Shown: positions 1 to 6,482, numbered from the stretch's first letter. The stretch: 7,262 bases of DNA from Spirochaetaceae bacterium (GCA_031284645.1 JAITXS010000187.1:1-7262); one strand, 5' to 3'. Program-made: numbers and translations. Notes: generated by a model not told the origin, from the letters alone.

Positions 1-51
1 CCCCCCCCCCCCCCCCCCCCCGCGGCGCCCGCGCCCCCCCCCCCCCCCCCC
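1..51. repeat. Low-complexity C tract, probable contig-end artefact
   Basis: All 51 bases are C except for a few G residues between positions 22 and 33. The sequence switches abruptly at position 52 to ordinary mixed-composition DNA. Homopolymer tracts of this length are very unlikely in a genome of this composition. Two-colour sequencing instruments produce false poly-G when signal is lost, and its reverse complement at a contig edge would look like this. I read it as an assembly or read artefact, not a biological repeat. Confidence 0.8.
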
Positions 52-191
52 ATGTTGCCTCATTTTAGGAGTAGCCTGTGATTGCAGCATTTTTGTCAAG
101 ATATCGCGGAAATACACACGCACTTGTCGTGCGGAGAATCGGGTTTCTTTACCTGCCGGGCCACGTTATGCTTGTCATACCTTAATTCGTA

Positions 192-869
192 TTAATTTTT
201 AGCAATATTCAAAAAAGCGTTTGTTATTACTTTTTGTCCCTCAGTACTGGGGTGCGTTCCGTCCTGACATAAGAGATCGTCAATCCTTCGATGTTTTAAA
301 AATTCTCCGCGCAGATCCACTAAACGCGTTTTTGTTTCCAGCGCTATTTTTTCGATTATTCTTGAATACATTTCTTGTGCGCGGTAAATCGCATTTATGC
401 TGCCAAGCCATTTTAAAATATTATCCTTATTCAAGCCCCTACAAAACCAATCAAAAAATCTCTGAGGATCAAGCGGCGGCAGGCTGGTAAGTATAGGCTC
501 AATACCCCGTGATTTTAAAGTATTAATAATTTCAAGATACATATTTTCAAACACTTCAAGAGGCGTGTTAGGGCTATGCTCATCATTCGGCCTTTCGGAA
601 ATTGCCTTCCAGTTAAAATCACAATCATTACCGCCGTATTCCAACACAACGATATTGTATCCGGTACACATGCGTTTATGTAATAACAAGAGTCCTTTTT
701 TTACCGTACACCCAAACATAGAATTGTTTTTAATGATAACTGAATGCCTTTGCGCTAATAATTCAATGTCTATATGATTATTGACATAGTAGCGTTTATT
801 GGTATCATCAATTTGTATTCCTTTTAGGATTGAATCGCCAAAAACACCTACCGTTTTTAACATATCCAT
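192..869 (-). CDS. SGNH/GDSL-type hydrolase (esterase/lipase-like), cytoplasmic
   Basis: This 225-residue protein carries the hallmark blocks of the SGNH hydrolase superfamily. Block I is GDSILKG with the presumed nucleophile Ser13. Block II is NSMFG with the oxyanion Gly53. Block III is GGND with Asn81. Block V is DGTHPS with Asp203 and His206 completing the Ser-His-Asp triad. The length is normal for a single-domain member. Family members hydrolyse esters or thioesters of lipids, acetylated sugars and similar compounds; nothing here fixes the substrate. There is no signal peptide or membrane segment, so it should act in the cytoplasm. The start at 869 is supported by GGAG about 10 bases upstream (AGCGGAGATACTATTATATG on the minus strand); the ATG two codons later is too far from it. 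It stands alone, divergent from rdgB across 268 bases. I saw no convincing promoter or T-rich terminator. The fold is sure; the specific activity is unknown. Confidence 0.9.
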   Translation of the reverse strand: MDMLKTVGVFGDSILKGIQIDDTNKRYYVNNHIDIELLAQRHSVIIKNNSMFGCTVKKGLLLLHKRMCTGYNIVVLEYGGNDCDFNWKAISERPNDEHSPNTPLEVFENMYLEIINTLKSRGIEPILTSLPPLDPQRFFDWFCRGLNKDNILKWLGSINAIYRAQEMYSRIIEKIALETKTRLVDLRGEFLKHRRIDDLLCQDGTHPSTEGQKVITNAFLNIAKN

Positions 870-1137
870 ATAATAGTATCTCCGCTTTCTCTTTCAATAA
901 ATTAGACACCAAAGCCCTTGTAAGGTTGCGAGAAACAGGCGAAAAGCATCAAGAGAAGCAAAATTTTTTTTAAGCTGTGGTGACTTGCTTCCCATGAAAA
1001 TTTTTTGCCGGGGCATCAAAAGGGATAGGGATGGGGGAACAGATAAAAGGGCCCCAAGAAATCAGCATTCTTCAAAGCAGGTGGGCGCTTACCCTAAACT
1101 TCCCTTTTTTTAAAAAAATGATAATAATGAGGGCACT
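870..1137. other. Divergent spacer between GDSL hydrolase and rdgB
   Basis: This 268-base spacer must hold the start signals for both flanking genes. What can be seen is a T/A run at 961-972, a purine-rich G-heavy stretch around 1010-1056 that includes the palindrome GGGCCCC (1050-1056), and a T7-A8 run just before the rdgB ribosome site. I found no -35/-10 pair of good quality on either strand. Two rightward reading frames stay open through about 998-1113 (for example ATG at 994, 39 codons), but they lack a ribosome site and look like chance. Nothing identifiable as an RNA gene is present. Confidence 0.5.
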
Positions 1138-1779
1138 ATGAAAACGATTTGGTTTGCGACAGCTAATGAGCACAAGAGAAAAGAACTTTCAGCGATATTA
1201 AATGCGGCGGGACAACGCTGTACGGTGAAGATCCCCTCTGATGAGGGTCTGCAATTCGATCCGCTTGAAAACGGAGCTGATTTTTTTGAAAACGCGATGA
1301 TTAAGGCAAAAGCCCTTCATCATTTGACAGGGGATCCCGTGATTGCCGATGACTCGGGTCTCTGTGTTAAGGCTTTAGGCGGAAGACCGGGTATTTTTTC
1401 AGCCCGCTATGGTTGTGAAAACGGAAAAAAACTCAATGACAGAGATCGAAATGCTCTTTTACTCAAAGAAATAGGCAATAATCCCGTACGGGACGCCTAT
1501 TTTATCTGTTCAATGGTGCTTATGTTTGAAGAAGAGAGGTTTTTCTCCGCGCAAGAGCTGCTTAACGGAGAAATTATTGACACAACGCCGTCCGGTTCAG
1601 ACATAACCAGCGCTCCCAGGGGGAGCGGAGGTTTTGGTTATGACCCTATTTTCTTTCTTCCTGAAATGAATTGTACGCTTGCCGAGCTTGATGCGGATGA
1701 AAAAAACAAAATCAGTCATCGGGGCAAGGCAGGGCGCGCTCTTGCCTGTTTCTTAAAGGATATACATGCACAACCTTAA
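1138..1779 (+). CDS. rdgB: RdgB/HAM1 family XTP/dITP diphosphatase
   Basis: This is a 213-residue member of the RdgB/HAM1 (ITPase) family, which hydrolyses non-canonical purine nucleoside triphosphates (ITP, dITP, XTP) to monophosphate and pyrophosphate. This keeps deaminated bases out of DNA and RNA. The signatures are all visible in order: ATANEHK at 7-13 (phosphate-binding N10 and K13), E44-x-G46 with FFENA at 49-53, the catalytic metal-binding DDSGL at 71-75, GIFSARY at 85-91, the base-recognition loop GFGYDPIF at 165-172, and SHRGKA at 193-198. It is cytoplasmic; the length is slightly above the roughly 195-200 residues usual for the family and the gene looks intact. The ATG follows GAGGG by 4 bases, a good if rather close ribosome site. 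Its last 14 bases overlap the start of the helicase gene, so the two are almost certainly co-transcribed and translationally coupled as a genome-maintenance pair. Confidence 0.96.
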   Translation: MKTIWFATANEHKRKELSAILNAAGQRCTVKIPSDEGLQFDPLENGADFFENAMIKAKALHHLTGDPVIADDSGLCVKALGGRPGIFSARYGCENGKKLNDRDRNALLLKEIGNNPVRDAYFICSMVLMFEEERFFSAQELLNGEIIDTTPSGSDITSAPRGSGGFGYDPIFFLPEMNCTLAELDADEKNKISHRGKAGRALACFLKDIHAQP

Positions 1780-3778
1780 TATTGACGCCGATCTCAACGA
1801 CATGCAGGCCCAAGCCGTAAAACGTATTGAAGGGCCGGTACTTATCATAGCCGGCGCAGGATCCGGTAAAACCCGTGTTATAACCTACCGCATCGCTTAC
1901 ATGCTTGAAAAAGGCATTCCCCAGTCGCAGATTTTAGCGCTAACCTTTACAAACAAGGCTGCCCGTGAAATGGAAATCCGGGTAAAAGAGCTAACCCGGA
2001 AAAAATTACTCATGCTTACAGCAAGCACATTTCATAGTTTCGGTGTCCAGATCCTGAGAAATGAAATCGAGGTACTCGGCTACCGGAAAAACTTTTCAAT
2101 TTATGATGAAAGTGATAAAAATCAGGCGGTAAGCGATGCCTTGCGTGAATGTAAAATGGCAGGAGAGAACGTGAATACACGGGAGGTGGCTCAGCTTTTT
2201 TCAAATATTAAAACCGGTATGTCCCGCTGGGGAGAAGACGTGAATGCGGCATACAAAGAAGTATACGATGAATATCAAAAGATTTTAAAAGTGTATAATG
2301 CCTGCGATTTTGACGATCTTCTTATGCTGCCGATTCGGATTTTTGAAGACTATCCTGAAATACTTTCAAAGTATAAACATCGTTATAAGTATATCATGAT
2401 AGATGAGTTTCAGGATACAAGCAGCACTCAATATAACATGATGAAACTTCTTGCCGATAAAAATATTTGTGTTGTCGGCGATGATGATCAATCAATCTAT
2501 TCATGGCGCGGTGCGAATTATGAAAATATCACCAATTTTGAAAAAGACTTTCCCGATCTGCTTGAAATAAAGCTTGAGCAAAATTATCGCTCGACAACAA
2601 CTATCCTTGAAGCAGCAAACGGTGTTATATCACACAACAGTAACCGTAAAGAAAAAAAATTATGGGCCGCAGACAACGGCGGCGATAAGCCTATAGAATT
2701 TTATATGCCTGAAAACGAAATCGCCGAAGCGGATTTTATTGTTGATCAGATACGTTTTCTCTCTCTTCACGAAAAATTAAAGTACGATGATTTTGGGATA
2801 CTGCTAAGAACTAATTCACTAACAACGAATATTGAGGAGGCCCTGCTTGCCGCCAATATACCGTACCGTGTATCAGGCGGCACGAGCTTCTTTGCGCGAA
2901 AAGAAGTAAAAGATATATTAAGTTATCTTCGTGTTATTGCGAATCCGACTGACGATGTAAACCTCCTGCGTATCATCAATACGCCAAAACGCGGCATAGG
3001 AAAAAGTACGATATCAGGATTAATGGAAATCGCGAAGAACAATGCCTGTCCGTTTTGGGACGCGATGACCCGGGTTCGTTACACTGAACAGACACTTTTT
3101 CAGGAAGCAGCAAAAGTAGAAATTGATGAATTCATGTCGTTAATCGAAAGACAGCGGGAGCTTATGATCGGCAAACGGGGGGTTTCAAAAAAAGTCCGCG
3201 CCCTCAGTGACGAGATTGATTACCACGGCTATCTTCTTTCCGAGTACAGTAAGCACGAAAAGCTCGCTCACTATAAATATTTAAATGTGGAAACATTAAT
3301 TCAATCAATTGAAAATTGGGAGAGTAACCCCGATAATTTTGATCCTACACTCTACACCTATCTTAACAGAATCAGCCTTCTTACCCGCGATGATGGCACA
3401 GACGACGAAGAAAAAGGTAAAGTTAATGTTATGACTATCCACGCATCAAAAGGCCTGGAATTTCCGGTTGTGTTTATTGCCGGCGCAGAGGAAGGAATCA
3501 TCCCGCACGAGCGGAGTCTTGAAGAAGAAGCCGGAAATATTGAAGAAGAACGCCGTTTGTTTTATGTGGCCATTACCCGTGCCCGTAACAAACTTTTTAT
3601 TACCAGCTGCGCCCAACGCAGAAGAAATCACGCATTTTCACAGCGGACACCATCACCCTTTCTAAACGAAATCCCTCCGAATTTAATTGAAAATTACAAT
3701 CCGGAAACAAGCGAAAATCTGACCACCACGGAAGATTTTTTTACGATGATGAAAGAGAAATTCAGCGAAAGCTTATGA
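1766..3778 (+). CDS. rep: Rep-type superfamily 1A ATP-dependent DNA helicase (UvrD/PcrA/Rep family)
   Basis: This 670-residue 3'-5' DNA helicase has every SF1A motif intact: Q-motif Gln14, Walker A AGAGSGKT (29-36), motif Ia TFTNKAAREM (60-69), Ib STFHSFG (87-93), Walker B/II DEFQD (213-217), III GDDDQSIYSWRGA (238-250), IV QNYRS (272-276), V TIHASKGLEF (557-566) and VI EEERRLFYVAITRA (593-606). SGGTSFF (370-376), NTPKRGIG (405-412) and the chain end 64 residues after motif VI match E. coli Rep (673 aa) better than UvrD or PcrA, which run longer and carry a C-terminal Tudor-like domain absent here. Rep clears protein roadblocks and restarts forks; in a genome with a single such gene it could also serve repair. 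The start at 1766 is supported by AAGGA five bases upstream, inside rdgB, with a 14-base overlap. Its TGA overlaps the TAA of the opposing PII-like gene. Confidence 0.96.
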   Translation: MHNLNIDADLNDMQAQAVKRIEGPVLIIAGAGSGKTRVITYRIAYMLEKGIPQSQILALTFTNKAAREMEIRVKELTRKKLLMLTASTFHSFGVQILRNEIEVLGYRKNFSIYDESDKNQAVSDALRECKMAGENVNTREVAQLFSNIKTGMSRWGEDVNAAYKEVYDEYQKILKVYNACDFDDLLMLPIRIFEDYPEILSKYKHRYKYIMIDEFQDTSSTQYNMMKLLADKNICVVGDDDQSIYSWRGANYENITNFEKDFPDLLEIKLEQNYRSTTTILEAANGVISHNSNRKEKKLWAADNGGDKPIEFYMPENEIAEADFIVDQIRFLSLHEKLKYDDFGILLRTNSLTTNIEEALLAANIPYRVSGGTSFFARKEVKDILSYLRVIANPTDDVNLLRIINTPKRGIGKSTISGLMEIAKNNACPFWDAMTRVRYTEQTLFQEAAKVEIDEFMSLIERQRELMIGKRGVSKKVRALSDEIDYHGYLLSEYSKHEKLAHYKYLNVETLIQSIENWESNPDNFDPTLYTYLNRISLLTRDDGTDDEEKGKVNVMTIHASKGLEFPVVFIAGAEEGIIPHERSLEEEAGNIEEERRLFYVAITRARNKLFITSCAQRRRNHAFSQRTPSPFLNEIPPNLIENYNPETSENLTTTEDFFTMMKEKFSESL

Positions 3779-4501
3779 ACGTAAATCAATGCCGGTAATA
3801 TTATCTGCGGGTAAAGAGAAGATGATACCTTCTGCTTTCGAGGTAATACCGAACGATGTACTTACAGACTCCATAATCGGGCGCATTTTTTCACGGGTTG
3901 AAAGAATAATAATAATTTCTTTTTCATCCTGTACCGATATACCGAAAAACTTAACCGGCCCCCGGTGCATCAAGCCGCGTGCACTGATAACAGTACCGCC
4001 GCCGGCACCGGCTTCACGGGCAGATGCCATAAACTCATCACTGTAACCTTGATTTAAAATAGCAACGATTAAATCGCATTGTGGCTGATTATTCGTATCA
4101 CTCATAGTATCTTCCCCTTTCTCGACAAGATTTGTGTCGAGCGTCACCGCGCTTTTCCCCACGCTTTCTTTAAAAACTTTTAAAATAGGTGCGTTGATAC
4201 CGGAAAGAGGCACTGAAAAGCCAATGCCGGTACCCGCCATATGCAAGCCTAATTTTTTTCCGATCTCTTTTAAAAGAGCGGGTATCAAACTATCCTGCTC
4301 CAGACAAAGAACAACGGCTTTCCCCGATGAACCTACACCCAGCAAATCAAGAATTTCTGAATTTGCCGTACCCTGTCCCTTTGCCACAAAGTAAAAACGC
4401 GTATGCACTTGATCAAAAATTGTGCTTATAACTTTTATTTTACTCCAATCAACAATAAAAAAAACAAGTTTCAAAACCGGATACTTTTTATTATCACTCA
4501 T
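3773..4501 (-). CDS. Tandem-domain PII-like (GlnB-superfamily) protein, partner of DUF1538 membrane protein
   Basis: This 242-residue soluble protein is built from two PII-like ferredoxin folds, about residues 9-110 and 142-242. The halves align around LIPALLKEIGKKLGL...GFSVP (72-98) and MRPIMESVSTSFGI...IIFSLP (206-231). The second half keeps a GAGGGTVISARG stretch (165-176), the position where classical PII proteins have a Gly-rich strand before the T-loop. Neither half has the long T-loop with the modifiable Tyr, nor the usual C-terminal basic residues, so ligand binding should differ from GlnB/GlnK. PII proteins sense ATP/ADP, 2-oxoglutarate or other small molecules and regulate partners, often transporters. 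I chose ATG 4501 because GAAAGG lies 7 bases upstream. A GTG at 4516 would add five residues but overlaps that site. The gene follows the DUF1538 gene by 91 bases in the same direction, and its TAA overlaps the helicase TGA. The function is inferred from fold and context only. Confidence 0.8.
   Translation of the reverse strand: MSDNKKYPVLKLVFFIVDWSKIKVISTIFDQVHTRFYFVAKGQGTANSEILDLLGVGSSGKAVVLCLEQDSLIPALLKEIGKKLGLHMAGTGIGFSVPLSGINAPILKVFKESVGKSAVTLDTNLVEKGEDTMSDTNNQPQCDLIVAILNQGYSDEFMASAREAGAGGGTVISARGLMHRGPVKFFGISVQDEKEIIIILSTREKMRPIMESVSTSFGITSKAEGIIFSLPADNITGIDLRS
4106..4120 (-). promoter_or_regulatory. Internal Shine-Dalgarno before in-frame ATG 4105 in the PII-like gene
   Basis: On the minus strand the sequence reads AAAGGGGAAGATACTATG. 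The AAGGGG core ends 8 bases before an in-frame ATG at 4105, residue Met133 of the tandem protein. This is as strong as any ribosome site in the window. Initiation here would yield a 110-residue single-domain PII-like protein ending at 3773, close to the ~112 residues of a normal PII subunit. The new N-terminus would begin MSDTN, echoing the MSDN that begins the full-length protein. It may be a live internal start or the relic of two once-separate genes. Confidence 0.5.
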
Positions 4502-4539
4502 CTTACAACCTTTCACCTTTCATTTAAGCTGATTCTATC

Positions 4540-4564
4540 AACTGACCTTGTGTCCTTGTCAGTT
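4540..4564 (-). repeat. Inverted repeat (hairpin) in the DUF1538-PII spacer
   Basis: The arms AACTGAC (4540-4546) and GTCAGTT (4558-4564) are perfect 7-base complements around an 11-base loop. They lie inside the 91-base spacer between the DUF1538 stop and the PII-like start. There is no T run after the hairpin on the minus strand, so it is not a typical intrinsic terminator. It could be a message-processing or stability element, which would let the soluble and membrane subunits be made in different amounts, or a protein-binding palindrome. The role is unknown. Confidence 0.45.
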
Positions 4565-4592
4565 TCCCCCAAAATTTGTTGTCTTGCACACC

Positions 4593-6203
4593 TTAACTTT
4601 CATAAATAATAATCTCGCCTGCCTCTTGCGGTGTAATAAATGCGGTGATTTTCTCTTTCCCGCCTGTTTTTATCTTATAGATAAGTCCCATAATCTGAAT
4701 AACAATGAGGGGTGCCATCGCCACCATAGCAACAATACCAAAAGCATCTTTCATTAAATCGCCCTTGGAACCGGCGCATACGCCCATTGCAAGCGGCAAG
4801 AGGAATGTCGAAGTCATAGGGCCTGAACAAACACCGCCTGAGTCAAATGCAATACCGACAAATATTTTTGGAACAAAAAAAGTAAGCAGTATGGCCAAGG
4901 CATAACCGGGGATCAAAATATAGATAATATCAATTTTTAACAGGATACGGAACATCGTAAGTCCCAAAGCCAAAGACATACCGACAGCAAGCCCTGTGGA
5001 CATGGATTTTTGCGGAATAGCCCCCGAAGAAATTGTCTCAACCTGCTTGTTAAGAACGTGAACCGCAGGCTCTGCCGCAACGATAAAGTAACCGACCAAC
5101 ATTCCGAAAGGAATGAGTATCCACGGCGTTACTTCCATACCGAAGGCAACAGCCTTGCCCGAGGCAAGCACATCCCCGACATACTGGCCCACCGGAATAA
5201 AACCAACATTCACTCCGGTTAAAAACAGGACAAGCCCAATCAGGGTATAGGCAAAACCAATACCAATCCGTTTTACCTGTTTAATTTTATACCGTCGTGA
5301 AATCAGCTGGAAAATCAAAAAGAACAAAATCACCGCGCCAAGCGCCTGAAACACATCCTTTGTATAATGAGGAAACTCGCTGGTAAAACTCCGAACCACT
5401 TCCCGTGAGTTTTCGGCAATAGGAATCTCGTAAGCGCTCACCGCTACATGGGGATTAAAGATAATGCCCAAGGCAAGAACCGCCATAATCGGGCCTATAC
5501 TGCACAACGCAACAAGGCCGAAACTGTCATCCTGAGAACCTTTATCGCCACGGATTGATGCAAGTCCGACACCCAAGGCAAGAATAAACGGAACGGTCAT
5601 CGGGCCCGTAGTAACGCCCCCCGAATCGAAGGAAACCGGAACAAAATTTCCCGGCGTCCAATATACTGCGGCAAAGGTAAGGGCATAGAAAATAATCAGC
5701 AGAACCGACAGTCTTATTTTAAAAACAGAACGCAGAACAGCGATAACAAGAAAGAGCCCAACACCGAACGCCACAGCAAGGATCAACACAAAAGAAGGTT
5801 TAATCCACTGCGGCAGATTGTCAAGCTGTAGGGGTACCTGATTTGCCAAAACCTGTAAATCAGGCTCTGCAATCGTAATAATCACACCCATAACAAAAGA
5901 AATCGAGACAATCATGACAAGAGAAAGCGCATAGCGAAGCATCTTGTTTTTGCCATTTGGTTCACCCTTGGCCGAGTGAGTAAGCTGAACCCCGATACCT
6001 TCGCCAATCGGTATCATTGACATATCAACACCCATAGTAAAGAAACCCATGCCAATGATGAGCAGGGCCGCGCCGATGATGAACATCAAGATGGTTCCTG
6101 ACGGAATCGGCACCAGAAGCACGCTTGCGATGAGCACAATCACAGTAATTGGTAATACAGATGAGAATGCCTCAATTATTTTGTCATAAAGAATTTTATT
6201 CAT
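4593..6203 (-). CDS. DUF1538 family polytopic membrane protein (two-repeat putative transporter)
   Basis: This 536-residue, very hydrophobic protein has roughly a dozen or more membrane segments and two homologous halves. Three motifs recur in the same order: IPIGEGIG (64-71) and IPVGQYVG (336-343); AEPD (112-115) and AEPA (377-380); FDSGGVTTGPMT (192-203) and FDSGGVCSGPMT (453-464). The spacing between copies is 261-272 residues. I recognise the FDSGGV...GPMT signature as DUF1538, a family with no established substrate to my knowledge. Internal duplication with Gly/Pro-rich conserved breaks in helices is typical of secondary transporters and channels. A charged soluble stretch (about 253-289) links the halves. 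The N-terminus has a short amphipathic lead (1-13), then the first membrane helix at about 14-31. The gene is first in a leftward unit with the PII-like protein, which suggests PII-type gating. No Shine-Dalgarno precedes the ATG, and the predicted promoter leaves only about 5 leader bases. The family call is firm; transport is inference. Confidence 0.88.
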   Translation of the reverse strand: MNKILYDKIIEAFSSVLPITVIVLIASVLLVPIPSGTILMFIIGAALLIIGMGFFTMGVDMSMIPIGEGIGVQLTHSAKGEPNGKNKMLRYALSLVMIVSISFVMGVIITIAEPDLQVLANQVPLQLDNLPQWIKPSFVLILAVAFGVGLFLVIAVLRSVFKIRLSVLLIIFYALTFAAVYWTPGNFVPVSFDSGGVTTGPMTVPFILALGVGLASIRGDKGSQDDSFGLVALCSIGPIMAVLALGIIFNPHVAVSAYEIPIAENSREVVRSFTSEFPHYTKDVFQALGAVILFFLIFQLISRRYKIKQVKRIGIGFAYTLIGLVLFLTGVNVGFIPVGQYVGDVLASGKAVAFGMEVTPWILIPFGMLVGYFIVAAEPAVHVLNKQVETISSGAIPQKSMSTGLAVGMSLALGLTMFRILLKIDIIYILIPGYALAILLTFFVPKIFVGIAFDSGGVCSGPMTSTFLLPLAMGVCAGSKGDLMKDAFGIVAMVAMAPLIVIQIMGLIYKIKTGGKEKITAFITPQEAGEIIIYES

Positions 6204-6214
6204 ATCTTGTGCTT

Positions 6215-6243
6215 ATAATAAATTAGGAGAAAATAAAGGTCAA
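6215..6243 (-). promoter_or_regulatory. Sigma70-type promoter of the DUF1538-PII unit
   Basis: On the minus strand TTGACC (6243-6238) and TATTAT (6220-6215) are separated by exactly 17 bases, five of six consensus matches each. The predicted transcription start is near 6208, only about 5 bases before the DUF1538 ATG at 6203. This fits the absence of a ribosome-binding site and predicts a nearly leaderless message. Confidence 0.6.
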
Positions 6244-6292
6244 CAGGGCGCATTGCCTAAAAATGTTTCCCGCCGAAAAAGGATGGGCACGA

Positions 6293-6394
6293 TGTATTCA
6301 AAAAAAATAATTTATGACCATCAGCCGGTAAAATGGCACAATACCCCACCAAAATCCGTCCCGTACCGTTTGAGACGGACTTTTCTTGAATACA
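6293..6394. repeat. Long inverted repeat with 14-base arms
   Basis: The left arm, 6293-6306, is TGTATTCA followed by six A's. It is complementary to the right arm 6381-6394 (TTTTCTTGAATACA) at 13 of 14 positions. In minus-strand RNA the one mismatch becomes a G-U pair. The arms enclose 74 bases that include a second hairpin. No clear target-site duplication flanks the element, so a miniature transposable element is possible but not shown. A structured leader or small RNA is the alternative. Confidence 0.45.
6351..6387 (+). terminator. Terminator-like hairpin inside the inverted repeat
   Basis: TCCGTC (6355-6360) pairs with GACGGA (6374-6379) around a 13-base loop. Beyond a bulged C (6380), AAAA (6351-6354) can pair with TTTT (6381-6384). 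The right side runs on as TTTTCTT, so on the plus strand it resembles an intrinsic terminator. No plus-strand gene lies upstream, so it would have to end a small unrecognised transcript, or be part of the larger fold. The loop is longer than usual for a terminator. Confidence 0.35.
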
Positions 6395-6413
6395 CAGCCA
6401 GATGATTTACAAT
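6386..6413 (+). promoter_or_regulatory. Candidate promoter for the small gene and hemW
   Basis: TTGAAT (6386-6391) and TACAAT (6408-6413) are 16 bases apart, matching consensus at four and five of six positions. The predicted start is near 6420, leaving a leader of about 60 bases before the small gene. The -35 box overlaps the right arm of the long inverted repeat, which would make promoter activity sensitive to anything bound or folded there. It is the best rightward candidate I found, but only moderate. Confidence 0.35.
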
Positions 6414-6482
6414 TCATTATATTACAATAAGTTAATACTGCCCGGGCCTTAAAGTAATCTTATATATTATAAGGGATTAAAA

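Larger units (their letters stand above)
6204..6482. other. Divergent regulatory spacer between DUF1538 and the small gene/hemW
   Basis: This 279-base gene-free stretch contains the leftward DUF1538 promoter, a roughly 100-base inverted-repeat structure with an inner hairpin, a candidate rightward promoter, and AT-rich leader sequence. The leader holds two copies of TTACAAT (6407-6413 and 6422-6428) and the 8-base palindrome GCCCGGGC (6440-6447). The last 12 bases hold the ribosome site of the small gene. I see no tRNA, no recognisable riboswitch and no longer reading frame. Confidence 0.5.

Noticed and set aside
119..133. Hairpin CGCAC/GTGCG downstream of the GDSL hydrolase as a terminator
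   Set aside because: The stem is only 5 bases with no T run on the minus strand, too weak to call.
221..490. Plus-strand open frame of 89 codons
   Set aside because: It is antisense to the GDSL hydrolase, whose catalytic motifs are all in the minus-strand frame. The antisense product has no recognisable features and no ribosome site.
994..1113. 39-codon plus-strand frame starting at ATG 994
   Set aside because: There is no Shine-Dalgarno, the composition is biased by a G/A-rich stretch, and a second frame is open over the same bases.
4134..4394. Plus-strand open frame of 86 codons
   Set aside because: It is antisense to the first PII-like domain; there is no ribosome site or domain signature.
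4499..4516. GTG start at 4516 for the PII-like protein
   Set aside because: The GAAAGG ribosome site lies within the extra codons and is correctly spaced for ATG 4501, so the shorter start is preferred.
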